From Bradyrhizobiaceae bacterium PARB1 (lineage in GTDB: Bacteria; Pseudomonadota; Alphaproteobacteria; Rhizobiales; Xanthobacteraceae), in the NCBI GenBank assembly GCA_002256345.1, contig NKIY01000012.1, positions 62,001-126,000 of the forward strand: DNA of 64,000 bases, given 5' to 3'. The notes beneath the pieces are model-generated. The model made no database searches, had not been told where the DNA came from, and saw nothing but the letters and a program-made list of their open reading frames with translations. The position numbers were made by a program, and so were the translations under genes. This document shows, in pieces, positions 1-9,799 of this stretch; the first letter of the stretch is position 1, and every line of letters starts with the position of its first letter.

Positions 1-1
1 T

Positions 2-502
<501 letters not shown>

Positions 503-562
503 GGGAACCTGCGGGAACCGCCAGGCATCCCGCCCAAATTGGGCCGCATGAATGGGCCAAAA

Positions 563-591
563 CGCACGCGTATTCGCCTCATACGCGTGCG
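563..591. other. Perfect inverted repeat in guaB downstream region
   Basis: Two 10-base arms (563-572 and 582-591) are exact reverse complements around a 9-base centre. No T-run follows, so it is a weak candidate for a terminator. It could be an operator or an mRNA-stabilising hairpin. It lies in the 181-base gap between guaB and the next gene, in which nothing else was seen. Confidence 0.4.
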
Positions 592-683
592 GCCACGGTC
601 TTGCGCGCGATGAGACCTGTTCCGGTGCTGCCTAACGCGGTACCGCTCGCTCAGCATTAGTGCCAAGCACATTGGAGACTTCC

Positions 684-1310
684 ATGGCCGTCGAATGGAC
701 TGAAGACCGCGTCGCGGCACTCGAAACTCCGCAGCTCAAGAACCTGCGTGAGAACGCCTTGAAGCGGGATGTCACCGCTTTGGCCGATCTCTGCACGGCC
801 GAACTCACCAAGCGGAACGCTGACAAGCCGCGCCGCATCGGTCAGCCGCGCTCTGAGGCCAAGCAGTTCGAGCATGAAATGGCGGATCAGATCGCCGCTG
901 TCGGCAAGACGTTGGCCGAGAAATACGACCTCTCGGAAGCCACCGCCAAGGCGAAATCGGAAGGCGTGAAGGGCTTCAAGGCTCACAAGCTGCTCGACTC
1001 CAAGGGCTCGGCCAAGCTCGGCGGTATGCAGCGCGACGGCTCGGTGGCCGTGGATCGCTACATCTCTTATCGCCGCGGCAAGGACATCGTTTCGCTCAGC
1101 GTGTTTTTGCTCAAGGATCAGCCGCTGGAGTCCCACGAGTTTCAGGTGATCGCGCCGCTTTCGATGCTCGACGGTGGCAAGCCGGTGGCGGAAATCCGTC
1201 CGACCGCGACGCCGGCACAGAAGCAGTCCGCGGATGGCGGTCTGTCCTTCAAGGATCTCGACAGTGCGGCTGCGGCATTTGATGCCGTGCTCGCGAAGAT
1301 CGCGGCCTGA
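684..1310 (+). CDS. Conserved hypothetical protein, function unknown
   Basis: A soluble, charged protein of 208 residues that I do not recognise. The N-terminal 80 residues are predicted to be largely helical (leucine/alanine heptads with many Lys/Arg/Glu). The middle part (YRRGKDIVSLSVFLL) looks like beta strand. There is no signal peptide or membrane segment. The ATG at 684 is preferred because GGAG sits about 7 bases upstream; a GTG 24 bases earlier has no ribosome binding site. It stands alone between guaB and a strong terminator at 1332-1364. Confidence 0.8.
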   Translation: MAVEWTEDRVAALETPQLKNLRENALKRDVTALADLCTAELTKRNADKPRRIGQPRSEAKQFEHEMADQIAAVGKTLAEKYDLSEATAKAKSEGVKGFKAHKLLDSKGSAKLGGMQRDGSVAVDRYISYRRGKDIVSLSVFLLKDQPLESHEFQVIAPLSMLDGGKPVAEIRPTATPAQKQSADGGLSFKDLDSAAAAFDAVLAKIAA

Positions 1311-1331
1311 TATTACTGGTTTACCGAAGGG

Positions 1332-1364
1332 ACGCGGCGCGCGATCATCGTGCGCCGCGTTTTT
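1332..1364 (+). terminator. Rho-independent terminator
   Basis: A 9-bp perfect GC-rich stem (1332-1340 with 1352-1360) closes an 11-base loop and is followed by TTTTT. It lies 20 bases after the stop of the hypothetical gene and ahead of the oxidoreductase ribosome binding site, so it ends the upstream transcript. Confidence 0.8.
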
Positions 1365-1406
1365 GCGTCCGGCTCACCCCGCAACAAGAAGCAAGAGGAA
1401 ACATCC

Positions 1407-2432
1407 ATGTCTGCATCAGCCAAACGCGTCGTTCTCGCATCGCGCCCGCATGGCGAACCCGGTCCCGGAAATTTCCGCATGGAGGAGTTCGCCGTGCCGA
1501 AGCCCGGCGAGGGCGAAGTGCTGCTGCGCACGATCTGGCTGTCGCTGGATCCCTACATGCGCGGGCGCATGAATGACGGTCCGTCCTATGCAGCACCGGT
1601 GCCGGTGGATGGCGTGATGGAAGGCGGCACCGTGTGCGAGGTGATTGCCTCGAACAATCCGGGCTTTACAGCCGGCGATATCGTGCTGTCGCATTCGGGC
1701 TGGCAGACGCATTCGATCTCCGATGGCAAGGGCCTGCGCAAGATCGATCCCAAGATGGCGCCGATCTCCACCGCTGTCGGCATTCTCGGCATGCCCGGCA
1801 TGACCGCTTACACGGGCCTGTTGGCGATCGGTAATCCGCAGCCGGGCGAGACGGTGGTGGTCGCTGCAGCCTCCGGCGCGGTGGGATCGGCTGTGGGGCA
1901 AATCGCGAAGATCAAGGGCGCCAAGGCGATCGGCATCGCCGGCGGTGCCGACAAGTGTCGCTACGTGGTGGAAGAACTCGGCTTCGATGCCTGTATCGAT
2001 CACCGCGATCCCAATTTTGCGACGAAGCTGAAGGAAGCCTGCCCTGATGGCATCGACGTCTATTTCGAGAATGTCGGCGGCGAGGTGTTCGAGGCAGTGT
2101 TTCCGCTGCTGAATTTCTTCGCCCGCATCCCGGTCTGCGGCCTGATCGCGCAATATAACGACACAGCTTCGACGGCGCCGAAATGGGCGGGCGCGATGAT
2201 GCGCAATGTGCTGACCAAGCGGCTCAACTTCCGCGGCTTCATCGTCCGCGACTTCGCCTCCATGCATGGCGACTTCCTGCGCGACATGGGGCAATGGGTC
2301 CGTGAGGGCAAGGTGAAGTACAAGGAGTACGTCACCGAAGGCCTCGACAGCGCGCCGACGGCCTTCATGGGCCTGCTGAAAGGCCAGAACTTCGGCAAGC
2401 AATTGGTGCGGGTCGGGCCGGACAAGGCCTAG
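1407..2432 (+). CDS. NADP-dependent medium-chain oxidoreductase (CurA / leukotriene B4 dehydrogenase type)
   Basis: A zinc-free medium-chain dehydrogenase/reductase of 341 residues, the family that reduces enones and 2-alkenals with NADPH. Family marks are the N-terminal RPHGEPGPGNFRMEE start, LSLDPYMRGRM, GMPGMTAYTGLL, and the nucleotide-binding segment VVVAAASGAVGSAVGQIAK followed by YFENVGG. The Cys/His zinc ligands of the alcohol dehydrogenases are absent, as expected. The ATG at 1407 has AAGAGGAA 6-14 bases upstream; the open frame continues upstream into the terminator, so an earlier start is unlikely. It appears monocistronic. The true substrate cannot be told from sequence. Confidence 0.93.
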   Translation: MSASAKRVVLASRPHGEPGPGNFRMEEFAVPKPGEGEVLLRTIWLSLDPYMRGRMNDGPSYAAPVPVDGVMEGGTVCEVIASNNPGFTAGDIVLSHSGWQTHSISDGKGLRKIDPKMAPISTAVGILGMPGMTAYTGLLAIGNPQPGETVVVAAASGAVGSAVGQIAKIKGAKAIGIAGGADKCRYVVEELGFDACIDHRDPNFATKLKEACPDGIDVYFENVGGEVFEAVFPLLNFFARIPVCGLIAQYNDTASTAPKWAGAMMRNVLTKRLNFRGFIVRDFASMHGDFLRDMGQWVREGKVKYKEYVTEGLDSAPTAFMGLLKGQNFGKQLVRVGPDKA

Positions 2433-2447
2433 GTTTCGTTCTCTCCA

Positions 2448-2528
2448 CGTCATCCTCGGGCTTGACCCGCGGACCCAACTTCGTTTGCGCAAGAAAGATG
2501 GATGGCCGGGTCAAGCCCGGCCATGACG
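2448..2528. repeat. Palindromic intergenic repeat, copy 1
   Basis: The left arm (CGTCATCCTCGGGCTTGACC) and right arm (GGTCAAGCCCGGCCATGACG) are near-complements around a spacer that contains the internal word GATGGATGGCC. Similar copies occur at 5281-5370 and 48214-48302, with partial copies elsewhere. It sits between two convergent genes and could fold into a long hairpin. Confidence 0.75.
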
Positions 2529-2574
2529 GATGAGGGCGTAAGCGCCCGCATTCGATGCGCGATCTCCGTCGTCA

Positions 2575-3423
2575 CTACGCCCGCGGCTCGCCTTTCTCAT
2601 CGACCATTCCAAACAGATCGATATCGCTTTGGCCGGGCGCGCGACTGTGGCGAACTTCAAAACCGTCGGGCTGAAAATGATATTCCACCAGCCCGACTTC
2701 CTTGACGCCGACCAGCGACTGCTTCTCGTTCGAGCGGATGACAAAACTGCTCGACGGCGCCCAGATATGCCGTGTGCTGCGCCAGGTGTAGTCGCGGCGC
2801 TGATGGACATGGCCACAGGCGACCAGCCTCAGATCGACATCGCGCAGCATCGCAGTGAGACGGGCGCGCGCGGGCATCGGCGTGAAGCGGATCGACGTCG
2901 CTGCCAGTTCGGGATCGCTGGGGGCGTTCTGATACAGCGGCTTATGGACAAATAGCGCGAGTGGTCGTCCGTCGAGACTGGAGAGCTGCTCTGCGAGCCA
3001 GTCGAACTGTTCTTCCTCGCAGGCGAGCCCGCTATTCATGATCAGTGAATTGAGGCCGATGAAACTCCAGCCGGCCGCATTGAAGCGCCAGCGGTCGTGG
3101 CCGAAGGCAGCGAGGAAGGTCTGCCGGTTCGGCTCGGAAATGAGCTGTGACGGTGGCGGGGCGACCAGGGTGGGATTGTCGCCGATATCGTGATTGCCGG
3201 GCAGGTAGCGGCAGGCGACGGGCAGAGCATCGTGCAGCGATCGGGCGAAGGCCAGTTCGTCGGGATGGCCCGGCCCGTCGAAAGCGAGGTCGCCGGTATT
3301 GATGACGAGGTCGGGGCGGGCGGCGTCGATATAGTCGCTGACGCGCTGGAAGTTTTCGACAAATCGCGGAAAGCGCGGGCTGAGATGGCAGTCGGTGATC
3401 TGGATCAAGCGAAATGCGGTCAT
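2575..3423 (-). CDS. Calcineurin-like metallophosphoesterase (CpdA-type)
   Basis: A class III cyclic-nucleotide phosphodiesterase-like enzyme of 282 residues. The metal-binding motifs occur in order: ITDCHL (D-x-H) at the N-terminus, INTGDLAFDG (GDxx), PGNHDIGDN (GNHD), a central FVHKP histidine, and VACGHVHQ (GHxH). This layout fits the two-metal phosphoesterase fold, and cAMP is the commonest substrate of close relatives. The ATG at 3423 is chosen because GGAG lies 8 bases upstream; a GTG 9 bases earlier would overlap that site. The stop faces the downstream end of the oxidoreductase gene across the palindromic repeat. Confidence 0.88.
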   Translation of the reverse strand: MTAFRLIQITDCHLSPRFPRFVENFQRVSDYIDAARPDLVINTGDLAFDGPGHPDELAFARSLHDALPVACRYLPGNHDIGDNPTLVAPPPSQLISEPNRQTFLAAFGHDRWRFNAAGWSFIGLNSLIMNSGLACEEEQFDWLAEQLSSLDGRPLALFVHKPLYQNAPSDPELAATSIRFTPMPARARLTAMLRDVDLRLVACGHVHQRRDYTWRSTRHIWAPSSSFVIRSNEKQSLVGVKEVGLVEYHFQPDGFEVRHSRAPGQSDIDLFGMVDEKGEPRA

Positions 3424-3562
3424 GCAGGGCACTCCGTGAGCCGGCAGCCTAGTCCTGTCGGATGTCAGCCAGATGGCTTCGGGAACTTACCTGCCCGGCG
3501 CGTCGTTGGGTTCCCCGGAAGCCGCGGCCGGTGTTGGCCGGGGCGGGCTGAGGGAAATTTCG

Positions 3563-3913
3563 ATGTCGGTTCAAATGGTTCTGTTGCCGGTCTTCGTGCT
3601 GGTGGCGATTACGCTGGGCATGTTCTTTGTCACGGGCTTGCGGAGCGGTGGCGTGGGGCGCAATGACGCCCGTGAGCTGCCGAATACCGCCCCGCAGCTC
3701 GATCTGCTGTTCTATTCCCTGATCGCCCTCGGCCTGCCGCTGCGAAAGATCGATCTGGCCCTGGTCTGCCTGTCCTGGGTGTTCGTGGTTGCCCGTTTCG
3801 TCGGCGCCGGTTTCTTTGCCGCCAACCGGGGATCGCAAGCCTGGATCGCCAGCGCGCTTGTATTGCTGGCCATGTGGTTCTACTTCGCGCTGCGGATGTT
3901 GCTCCTGCTGTGA
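3563..3913 (+). CDS. MAPEG-family-like membrane protein
   Basis: A 116-residue protein with about four hydrophobic helices (MVLLPVFVLVAITLGMFFV, then LDLLFYSLIALGL, LALVCLSWVFVVARFV and a C-terminal ALVLLAMWFYFALRMLLLL). The topology and the VFVVARFVGAGFF segment resemble MAPEG proteins (membrane-associated eicosanoid/glutathione metabolism). No catalytic residues can be asserted. The ATG at 3563 follows GAGGGA by about 9 bases. It lies 53 bases before rsmB on the same strand. Confidence 0.7.
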   Translation: MSVQMVLLPVFVLVAITLGMFFVTGLRSGGVGRNDARELPNTAPQLDLLFYSLIALGLPLRKIDLALVCLSWVFVVARFVGAGFFAANRGSQAWIASALVLLAMWFYFALRMLLLL

Positions 3914-3966
3914 GGCTTGTGCCGGAAGGCTGGGGCGGCGCCGATTCTCTGGACTGAAAGTTTGCC

Positions 3967-5268
3967 ATGACGCCCGCCGCCCGCCTGACTGCCGCCATCG
4001 AGGTCATCGACGCCATCGAGACCCAGCGCATTCCCGCCGCCAAGGCGCTGAAGGAGTGGGGCACCGCGCACCGCTTTGCGGGCTCCGGCGACCGCGCGGG
4101 GATCGCCGGCCTCGTCTGGGACGTGCTGCGCCGTCGCGCCTCCAGCGCCTGGGTGATGGAGGATGAGACGTCGCGTGCGCGCGTGCTCGGCATGCTCAAG
4201 CTCGAACGCGGCATGGATGTCGCCGAGATCGAGGCCATGTGCGATGGCAGTCGCTTCGCGCCGGCGCCGTTGAGCGATGCGGAGCGCAAGGCGCTCGCTT
4301 CGCGCACCGCTGAAGGTGCGCCCGCGCACATCGCTGGTGATTATCCCGAATGGCTCGACAGCCAGCTCGCCGACGTGTTCGGCGATGACCGCGTGACCGA
4401 GGCGGTGGCGATAGCCAGCCGCGCGCCGCTCGATCTGCGCGTCAACACGCTGAAGAGCAACCGCGAGAAGGCGCTGGCCTCGCTGAAGCATCTCGGCGCC
4501 AAGGAAACGCCATGGTCGCCGCTCGGTCTACGGATCGAGCTCGGCGCCGATGCGCGCAATCCCGGCGTCCATGCGGAAGAAGACTTCATCAAGGGGGGCA
4601 TAGAGGTGCAGGATGAGGGCTCGCAGCTTGCAGCGCTGTTTGCCGGCGCAAAGCCTGGCGAGCAGGTGATTGATCTCTGTGCCGGGGCCGGCGGCAAGAC
4701 GCTGGCGCTGGCCGCGATGATGCAGGGCAAGGGCCGGCTGATTGCGACCGATGCCGACAAGCGCCAGCTCGCGCCGATCCACGAGCGGCTGTCGCGAGCT
4801 GGCGTGCACAATTGCGAGGTCCGCGCGCCCAAGGGAGCCGAGGATCCGCTCGCCGATATTCGCGCCTCCGCCGATCTCGTTCTGATCGACGCGCCGTGCA
4901 CGGGCACTGGCACCTGGCGCCGCAATCCGGACGCCAAATGGCGCATGCGGCCGGGCGCGCTGGAGATCCGGCTCAAGGACCAGCAGGAGGTGCTGGACCG
5001 CGCCGCGCAGTTCGTGAAGCCGGGCGGCCGCATCGCCTATGTCAGCTGCTCGGTGCTGCCGCAGGAGAACAGGGACCAGGTGAAGGAATTTCTGGCCCGT
5101 CAATCCGGCTTCGCAGTGGTGCCGCCGGAGCAAGTGATGTCGGCGTTGTGGGACAAGGCCGAGGATTTTGCGGCAGCCGTGTACCAGTCGCCCGAAGGGC
5201 TGCTGATGACGCCGCGCAAGACCGGGACGGACGGGTTTTTCGTCAGCGTTTTGAGGAGGCAGGGCTGA
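3967..5268 (+). CDS. rsmB: 16S rRNA (cytosine-5) methyltransferase, RsmB/NOL1 family
   Basis: An SAM-dependent RNA m5C methyltransferase of 433 residues. The first 130 or so residues form the helical NusB-like region seen in RsmB. The SAM-binding loop DLCAGAGGKT lies near residue 235. The two cysteine motifs follow: DAPCTGTGTWRRNP near 307 and VSCSVLPQEN near 358. One cysteine attacks C6 of cytosine and the other releases the product. It sits directly before guaA, an arrangement common in this group of alphaproteobacteria. The exact target (C967 in E. coli) is inferred from the family. Confidence 0.92.
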   Translation: MTPAARLTAAIEVIDAIETQRIPAAKALKEWGTAHRFAGSGDRAGIAGLVWDVLRRRASSAWVMEDETSRARVLGMLKLERGMDVAEIEAMCDGSRFAPAPLSDAERKALASRTAEGAPAHIAGDYPEWLDSQLADVFGDDRVTEAVAIASRAPLDLRVNTLKSNREKALASLKHLGAKETPWSPLGLRIELGADARNPGVHAEEDFIKGGIEVQDEGSQLAALFAGAKPGEQVIDLCAGAGGKTLALAAMMQGKGRLIATDADKRQLAPIHERLSRAGVHNCEVRAPKGAEDPLADIRASADLVLIDAPCTGTGTWRRNPDAKWRMRPGALEIRLKDQQEVLDRAAQFVKPGGRIAYVSCSVLPQENRDQVKEFLARQSGFAVVPPEQVMSALWDKAEDFAAAVYQSPEGLLMTPRKTGTDGFFVSVLRRQG

Positions 5269-5280
5269 CCCACTCTCGGT

Positions 5281-5370
5281 GTCATGACCGGGCTTGTCCC
5301 GGGTATCCATCTTCTTGCGGGACGGGCCTGAAAATTAAGGTGGATGGCCGGGCAGGCCCGACCATGACGG
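5281..5370. repeat. Palindromic intergenic repeat, copy 2
   Basis: Left arm GTCATGACCGGGCTTGTCCC and right arm GGCCGGGCAGGCCCGACCATGAC flank a spacer containing ATCCATCTTC and GGTGGATGG. It is the same family as the repeats at 2448 and 48214. It fills most of the gap between rsmB and guaA. Confidence 0.75.
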
Positions 5371-5427
5371 AGTTTGGCGCAGTCCGCGGGGGTTGCGAAC
5401 CGGCTCCCCGTGCCGTAATTCCTCGCT

Positions 5428-7035
5428 ATGACAGCCCCCAGCAACTCCTCCGCCTCGTTCACCGATCCGTCGCCCCATGTCGGCGCGGAGCATGACAAGA
5501 TTCTGATCGTCGATTTCGGCTCCCAGGTGACGCAGCTGATCGCGCGCCGGGTGCGCGAGGACGGCGTCTATTCCGAGATCGTCCCGTTCAACAAGGCGGA
5601 AGCCGCCTTTGCCGAGATGAAGCCGAAAGCCGTGATCCTGTCCGGCGGGCCGGCCTCGGTGCTCGACAAGGACGCGCCGTCGGTGCCGCTGTCGATCCTT
5701 ACCGCCGGCGTGCCGGTGCTCGGCATCTGCTATGGCGAGCAGACGATGGCGCAGCAGCTCGGCGGCACCGTCGAGGGCGGGCACCACCGCGAATTCGGCC
5801 GCGCCACCATCGAGATCACCGATGACTGCCCGCTGTTCGAAGGCGTGTGGGAGAAGGGCGGCAAATACGACGTCTGGATGAGCCATGGCGACCGCGTCAC
5901 CAAACTGCCGGAAGGTTTTCGCGGTGTCGCCAAGGCGCCGGGCTCGCCGATCTCGGTGATCGCCGACGACGTCCGCAAGTTCTATGCGATGCAGTTCCAT
6001 CCAGAAGTCGCGCATACGCCAGACGGCGCCAAGATCATCCGCAATTTTGTGCGCAAGGTCGCCGGCTTCACCGGCGACTGGACCATGCGCGCCTTCCGCG
6101 AGGAAGCGATCGAAAAGATCCGCGCCCAGGTCGGCAAGGGCAGGGTGATCTGCGGTCTCTCCGGTGGCGTCGACAGCGCTGTCGCGGCCGTGCTGATCCA
6201 TGAAGCGATCGGCGATCAGCTCACTTGCGTCTTCGTCGATCACGGCATGCTGCGCAAGGACGAGGGCAAGACCGTCGTCGATCTGTTCCGCGGCCACTAC
6301 AATATCCCGCTAGTGCATGTGGATGCGTCGAAGCAGTTCCTCGGCGAACTCGACGGCGTCACCGATCCTGAAGTGAAGCGCAAGACCATCGGCCGCCTGT
6401 TCATCGACGTGTTCGATGCCGAAGCCAAGAAGATCGGCGGCGCGGACTTTTTGGCCCAGGGCACGCTGTATCCCGACGTGATCGAGAGCGTCTCCTTCAC
6501 CGGCGGCCCGTCGGTGACCATCAAGTCGCACCACAATGTCGGCGGTCTGCCGGCCCGCATGAACATGAAGCTGGTCGAGCCACTGCGCGAACTCTTCAAG
6601 GACGAAGTGCGCGATCTCGGCCGTGAACTCGGTCTGCCCGACATCTTCGTCGGTCGCCATCCTTTCCCGGGCCCGGGTCTCGCCATTCGCTGCCCCGGCG
6701 AGATCACCCGCGAAAAGCTCGACATTCTTCGCGAGGCGGATGCGGTGTACATCGACCAGATCCGCAAGGCCGGTCTCTACGACACCATCTGGCAGGCCTT
6801 TGCGGTGTTGCTGCCGGTGAAGACCGTGGGCGTGATGGGCGACGGCCGCACCTATGAATACGTCGTCGGCCTGCGCGCCGTGACATCGACCGACGGCATG
6901 ACCGCTGACTTCTATGCCTTCGACATGAAGTTTCTGGGCGAAACGGCCACGCGCATCATCAACGAGGTGAAGGGCGTGAACAGGGTGGTGTACGACATCA
7001 CCAGCAAGCCGCCGGGGACGATTGAATGGGAGTAG
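5428..7035 (+). CDS. guaA: GMP synthase (glutamine-hydrolysing)
   Basis: This enzyme converts XMP to GMP using glutamine nitrogen and ATP. It has 535 residues, the usual length plus a short N-terminal tail. The class I glutamine amidotransferase domain shows the nucleophile segment GICYGEQ (Cys near residue 100) and the HPEVAHT His/Glu pair near 191. The ATP pyrophosphatase domain has the SGGVDS P-loop near 247. The C-terminal dimerisation domain carries [11 protein letters not shown] and the conserved end KPPGTIEWE. Together with guaB at the left edge it gives both dedicated steps from IMP to GMP. Confidence 0.98.
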   Translation: MTAPSNSSASFTDPSPHVGAEHDKILIVDFGSQVTQLIARRVREDGVYSEIVPFNKAEAAFAEMKPKAVILSGGPASVLDKDAPSVPLSILTAGVPVLGICYGEQTMAQQLGGTVEGGHHREFGRATIEITDDCPLFEGVWEKGGKYDVWMSHGDRVTKLPEGFRGVAKAPGSPISVIADDVRKFYAMQFHPEVAHTPDGAKIIRNFVRKVAGFTGDWTMRAFREEAIEKIRAQVGKGRVICGLSGGVDSAVAAVLIHEAIGDQLTCVFVDHGMLRKDEGKTVVDLFRGHYNIPLVHVDASKQFLGELDGVTDPEVKRKTIGRLFIDVFDAEAKKIGGADFLAQGTLYPDVIESVSFTGGPSVTIKSHHNVGGLPARMNMKLVEPLRELFKDEVRDLGRELGLPDIFVGRHPFPGPGLAIRCPGEITREKLDILREADAVYIDQIRKAGLYDTIWQAFAVLLPVKTVGVMGDGRTYEYVVGLRAVTSTDGMTADFYAFDMKFLGETATRIINEVKGVNRVVYDITSKPPGTIEWE

Positions 7036-7067
7036 GTTACTAGAGAGAGCGTCTGCGGCAGGAGCTG

Positions 7068-7544
7068 CTAGCTCTTTAGTTCCAGTACCCAATTGCGTTG
7101 ATTATCTGTATCAGGGATTGGCAAGCCTCGCGCTTTCTGAATCGCGTGAAGTGCCTCCTCTGGCGTAAAGCCCGCGGTGATTAACACCGCTGCGGCCATG
7201 ATCGAGGAACGTCCAATGCCAGCTCGGCAGTGGATCGCGACTGGCTTGCCGGTGTTCGTTAATGTCGATGCCAAGCGAAGTGCTGCTTGAGTGTCTGTGG
7301 GGAGACCGCGATCCGGAATTGGGAACGATATAAACGCGATATCATTCTGCCGGCAAAATGTTGCTTCCAATTCCAACTCAAGTTCGCTTACTTCTTCGCT
7401 CTCCAGCAAGCTTACAACGATCTCGACGCCCGATTCCTTCCAATGCGAGATCTCATCTTGGAGCCAGTCACCGGCCCGCGGGCGAGCCATAATTGCCAGC
7501 CGGAGGTTGGCGATGGTCTCAATCCAGTAAATCTTTGAGTGCAT
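7068..7544 (-). CDS. Dual-specificity / tyrosine phosphatase-like protein
   Basis: A small cytoplasmic protein of 158 residues carrying the cysteine phosphatase signature HCRAGIGRSS (Cys 106, Arg 112), which builds the phosphate-binding loop. A general-acid aspartate may be the one in PIPDRGLP near residue 78. The size and the WIETI start are those of compact bacterial DSP-like enzymes. It converges on guaA with a gap of about 30 bases, and its upstream neighbour on the same strand ends about 40 bases away. The substrate is unknown. Confidence 0.85.
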   Translation of the reverse strand: MHSKIYWIETIANLRLAIMARPRAGDWLQDEISHWKESGVEIVVSLLESEEVSELELELEATFCRQNDIAFISFPIPDRGLPTDTQAALRLASTLTNTGKPVAIHCRAGIGRSSIMAAAVLITAGFTPEEALHAIQKARGLPIPDTDNQRNWVLELKS

Positions 7545-7583
7545 TTTCTTGGCTATCTCGTCACGGATGCGACCTGCAGGTTT

Positions 7584-8693
7584 TCAGCCGGGCTGCTGCT
7601 GTGTCGTACAATGGATTCCTCCGCCCCCGGCCGCGATGGCGTCGATGTTCAATTGGATGACCTCACGTCCCGGAAACAAATCTCGTAAAGTGTCCCGGGT
7701 GTTAGTATCTGCCGTCCGGTCACCGAACTCCGGGACGATGACGGCACCGTTGCAGACGTAGAAATTGATGTAGCCGGCCGCGAACTCCTTGTTCTCATAT
7801 TTGCTGCGCACGGTTGACGGGCCTTGCAGCATCACCACCTTCAGTTTGCGTCCTTTGGCATCGGTGGATTGCTGCAGGATTTCCTGGTGCCGTTTTGTGA
7901 CGGCGTGATCAAAGGATGATGGGTCCGGCTCGAGCCCGGCCATGACCACGCCTGGGGCGGCAAAACGCGCGTAAAAGTCGGTGTGACCATCGGTGATGTC
8001 CTTGCCGGCAATGCCGGGCAGCCAGATGACTTTCTGCAGTCCGAGCAGACGGGACAATTCCGCCTCGCATTGAGCTTTGCCCAGACCGGGATTGCGATTG
8101 GCGTTGAGCACGCAACTTTCGGTGATGATAGCCGTACCTTCGCCATCGACTTCGATGCCGCCACCTTCGAGTACCAAATTCGTCTCGATGAACTCGGCAG
8201 CTACTTTGCGGGCAACGAAGCCGGCGATTTCGGCATCCCTGTCGTGCTTTTGCTTGTTGCCCCAGCCATTGAAATTGAATCCGACCGCGCCGGCTCGCCC
8301 GGATTGGTCTTTCACGAACACCGGTCCGGTATCGCGCAGCCACAAATCGTCGATCGGCTGGACCACCAGCGAGATCGCGGGACCACACAGGCGTGCGGCG
8401 GTGTCGTAATCCTCCTCGCGCACCAGCATGTTCACCGGTTCGTATGTCGCAATCGCCTTTGCGATGGTGGCCAGATTTTCTCTGGCCACGGGAAGCAGCT
8501 TGGCACCCCAATCTTTCATGCTGGGACCGAAGGCCATCCATGTAGCGGTGTGGACAGCCCCTTCATCGGGCATGTGCCAGGTACTGCTCTGAGTCTGTCC
8601 CGTCGCGGCAAATCGGTTCGCAAACGCATCTGTCACGAGAGCTCCTCCTGAAATCACGAGTCCTCGGTTCAAGACATTTCGCCGTGTCAACAT
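7584..8693 (-). CDS. Agmatine deiminase / peptidylarginine deiminase-family protein with twin-arginine signal
   Basis: A guanidino-group-modifying enzyme of 369 residues. The catalytic set of the family is present: IDDLWLRDTGP (Asp near 116), LEGGGIEVDG (Glu 176), DGHTDFYARF (His 237) and GGGGIHCTTQQ (nucleophilic Cys 362). Such enzymes convert agmatine to N-carbamoylputrescine. The N-terminus MLTRRNVLNRGLVISGGALV reads as a Tat signal, so it is probably exported. That is unusual because the characterised agmatine deiminases are cytoplasmic. No putrescine-pathway partner is next to it. Confidence 0.88.
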   Translation of the reverse strand: MLTRRNVLNRGLVISGGALVTDAFANRFAATGQTQSSTWHMPDEGAVHTATWMAFGPSMKDWGAKLLPVARENLATIAKAIATYEPVNMLVREEDYDTAARLCGPAISLVVQPIDDLWLRDTGPVFVKDQSGRAGAVGFNFNGWGNKQKHDRDAEIAGFVARKVAAEFIETNLVLEGGGIEVDGEGTAIITESCVLNANRNPGLGKAQCEAELSRLLGLQKVIWLPGIAGKDITDGHTDFYARFAAPGVVMAGLEPDPSSFDHAVTKRHQEILQQSTDAKGRKLKVVMLQGPSTVRSKYENKEFAAGYINFYVCNGAVIVPEFGDRTADTNTRDTLRDLFPGREVIQLNIDAIAAGGGGIHCTTQQQPG

Positions 8694-8993
8694 GAAAAGC
8701 TCCTTTGCGAACCAGTTGATGCGACGCGTGTAACCTTGGGCGCGGAATGGCTAGTGTAGTTTCAACGGGACATCGGTGGTGTTTCGATTTCGATTCCGTA
8801 AAGTCTTTTGTCGAGCAGGCTGGAATGGTGCAGCGAGGCGAGGGATTCGTCCTGCCTGCTCGCGTGCAGGCCCCTTAGTCTATGGCGATGTGATCGGTCG
8901 GTAGAAACTCTACATTCTCCGCGGCGGACGATCGAGTGGAGTAGTGGAGTGCTGGACGAACTGTTTGTTCGATGGGCGCATTGGCAGCCCGTT
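8694..8993. other. Intergenic region, no gene recognised
   Basis: This is 300 bases between the start of the deiminase gene and the end of the DUF4336 gene. It should contain the deiminase promoter. No convincing reading frame, hairpin or repeat was found; a short open frame on the plus strand has no ribosome binding site or family resemblance. Confidence 0.5.
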
Positions 8994-9683
8994 TCACACC
9001 ATCAGCCATCTGAATGCACGCCGGATGAATGCTGAGCCGTCCGCGGTGATCGGCGTTCCATGGGCCATCAGCACTTTCTCGGCGGGCCAGGCGAGGATGC
9101 GTTCGAGCGAGGCCCGCGCAGTGCGACGATCGGTGAAAGCTGCGCGGAACTTGCGGGGCACGGATGGCTCAGCGCCAAGCATCAGGTCCCATTTTGCAAT
9201 CCATGTCCGCCAGCCCGAAAACCAATTGGCGGGAAATTGCTGGATGAGATCGGTAAAAATCACCGTGCTGCTTTTGCGATGAAAGAATACAGCTTCGGTG
9301 GTGATGACGTTGCCCTGCACCAGAACGTGTTCGATATCGTCCGACCAATCAGCTATCGGCCCGCTGCCAAGCTCCGCGTCGAATACGATGTCTTTGCATT
9401 TTTCTCGCAGTCCCGGCGCTGCATAGACTTGAGCAGTTGGATAGGCACGCTTCCAATCCGCGATGAACATGTGATGGAGTGAGTTGGGGGCGATCAAATA
9501 GCGAACCACTCCAAGCGCATCCACCTCGGCGCGGAGTCCGTCGCTCAATGCGACCGGTGACCACACGAAGAGGTCGCTGGCCAATCTGATGACGACCATG
9601 CGGGTCGGATAATGAAATCCCAGCATGGCCACGACATCAGAACCTTCCGCAGTCCAGATCTCGCGACCGAATTGTTTCAACAT
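8994..9683 (-). CDS. DUF4336 (metallo-beta-lactamase-like fold) protein
   Basis: A 229-residue protein matching the DUF4336 pattern: REIWTAEGSDVVAMLGFHYP at the N-terminus, IAPNSLHHMFIADWKRAYP in place of the HxHxDH loop, VQGN..TTEAVFFHRKSSTVIFTDL, and a C-terminal LMAHGTPI. The fold is that of metallo-beta-lactamases, but the metal ligands are reduced and its activity is unknown. The ATG at 9683 is preferred because the upstream extension of the frame runs into an insertion-sequence end. Confidence 0.82.
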   Translation of the reverse strand: MLKQFGREIWTAEGSDVVAMLGFHYPTRMVVIRLASDLFVWSPVALSDGLRAEVDALGVVRYLIAPNSLHHMFIADWKRAYPTAQVYAAPGLREKCKDIVFDAELGSGPIADWSDDIEHVLVQGNVITTEAVFFHRKSSTVIFTDLIQQFPANWFSGWRTWIAKWDLMLGAEPSVPRKFRAAFTDRRTARASLERILAWPAEKVLMAHGTPITADGSAFIRRAFRWLMV

Positions 9684-9799
9684 GGCTGCCCCCGATGTCC
9701 TCTGGGCACTTGGATGTACAGCGAACAGTATTTCGCTGTTGCGCCCCGCGACCGTTTCGGCATGATGTTCCTCGGCGCCGCCGCGCGACATCCGATGGA

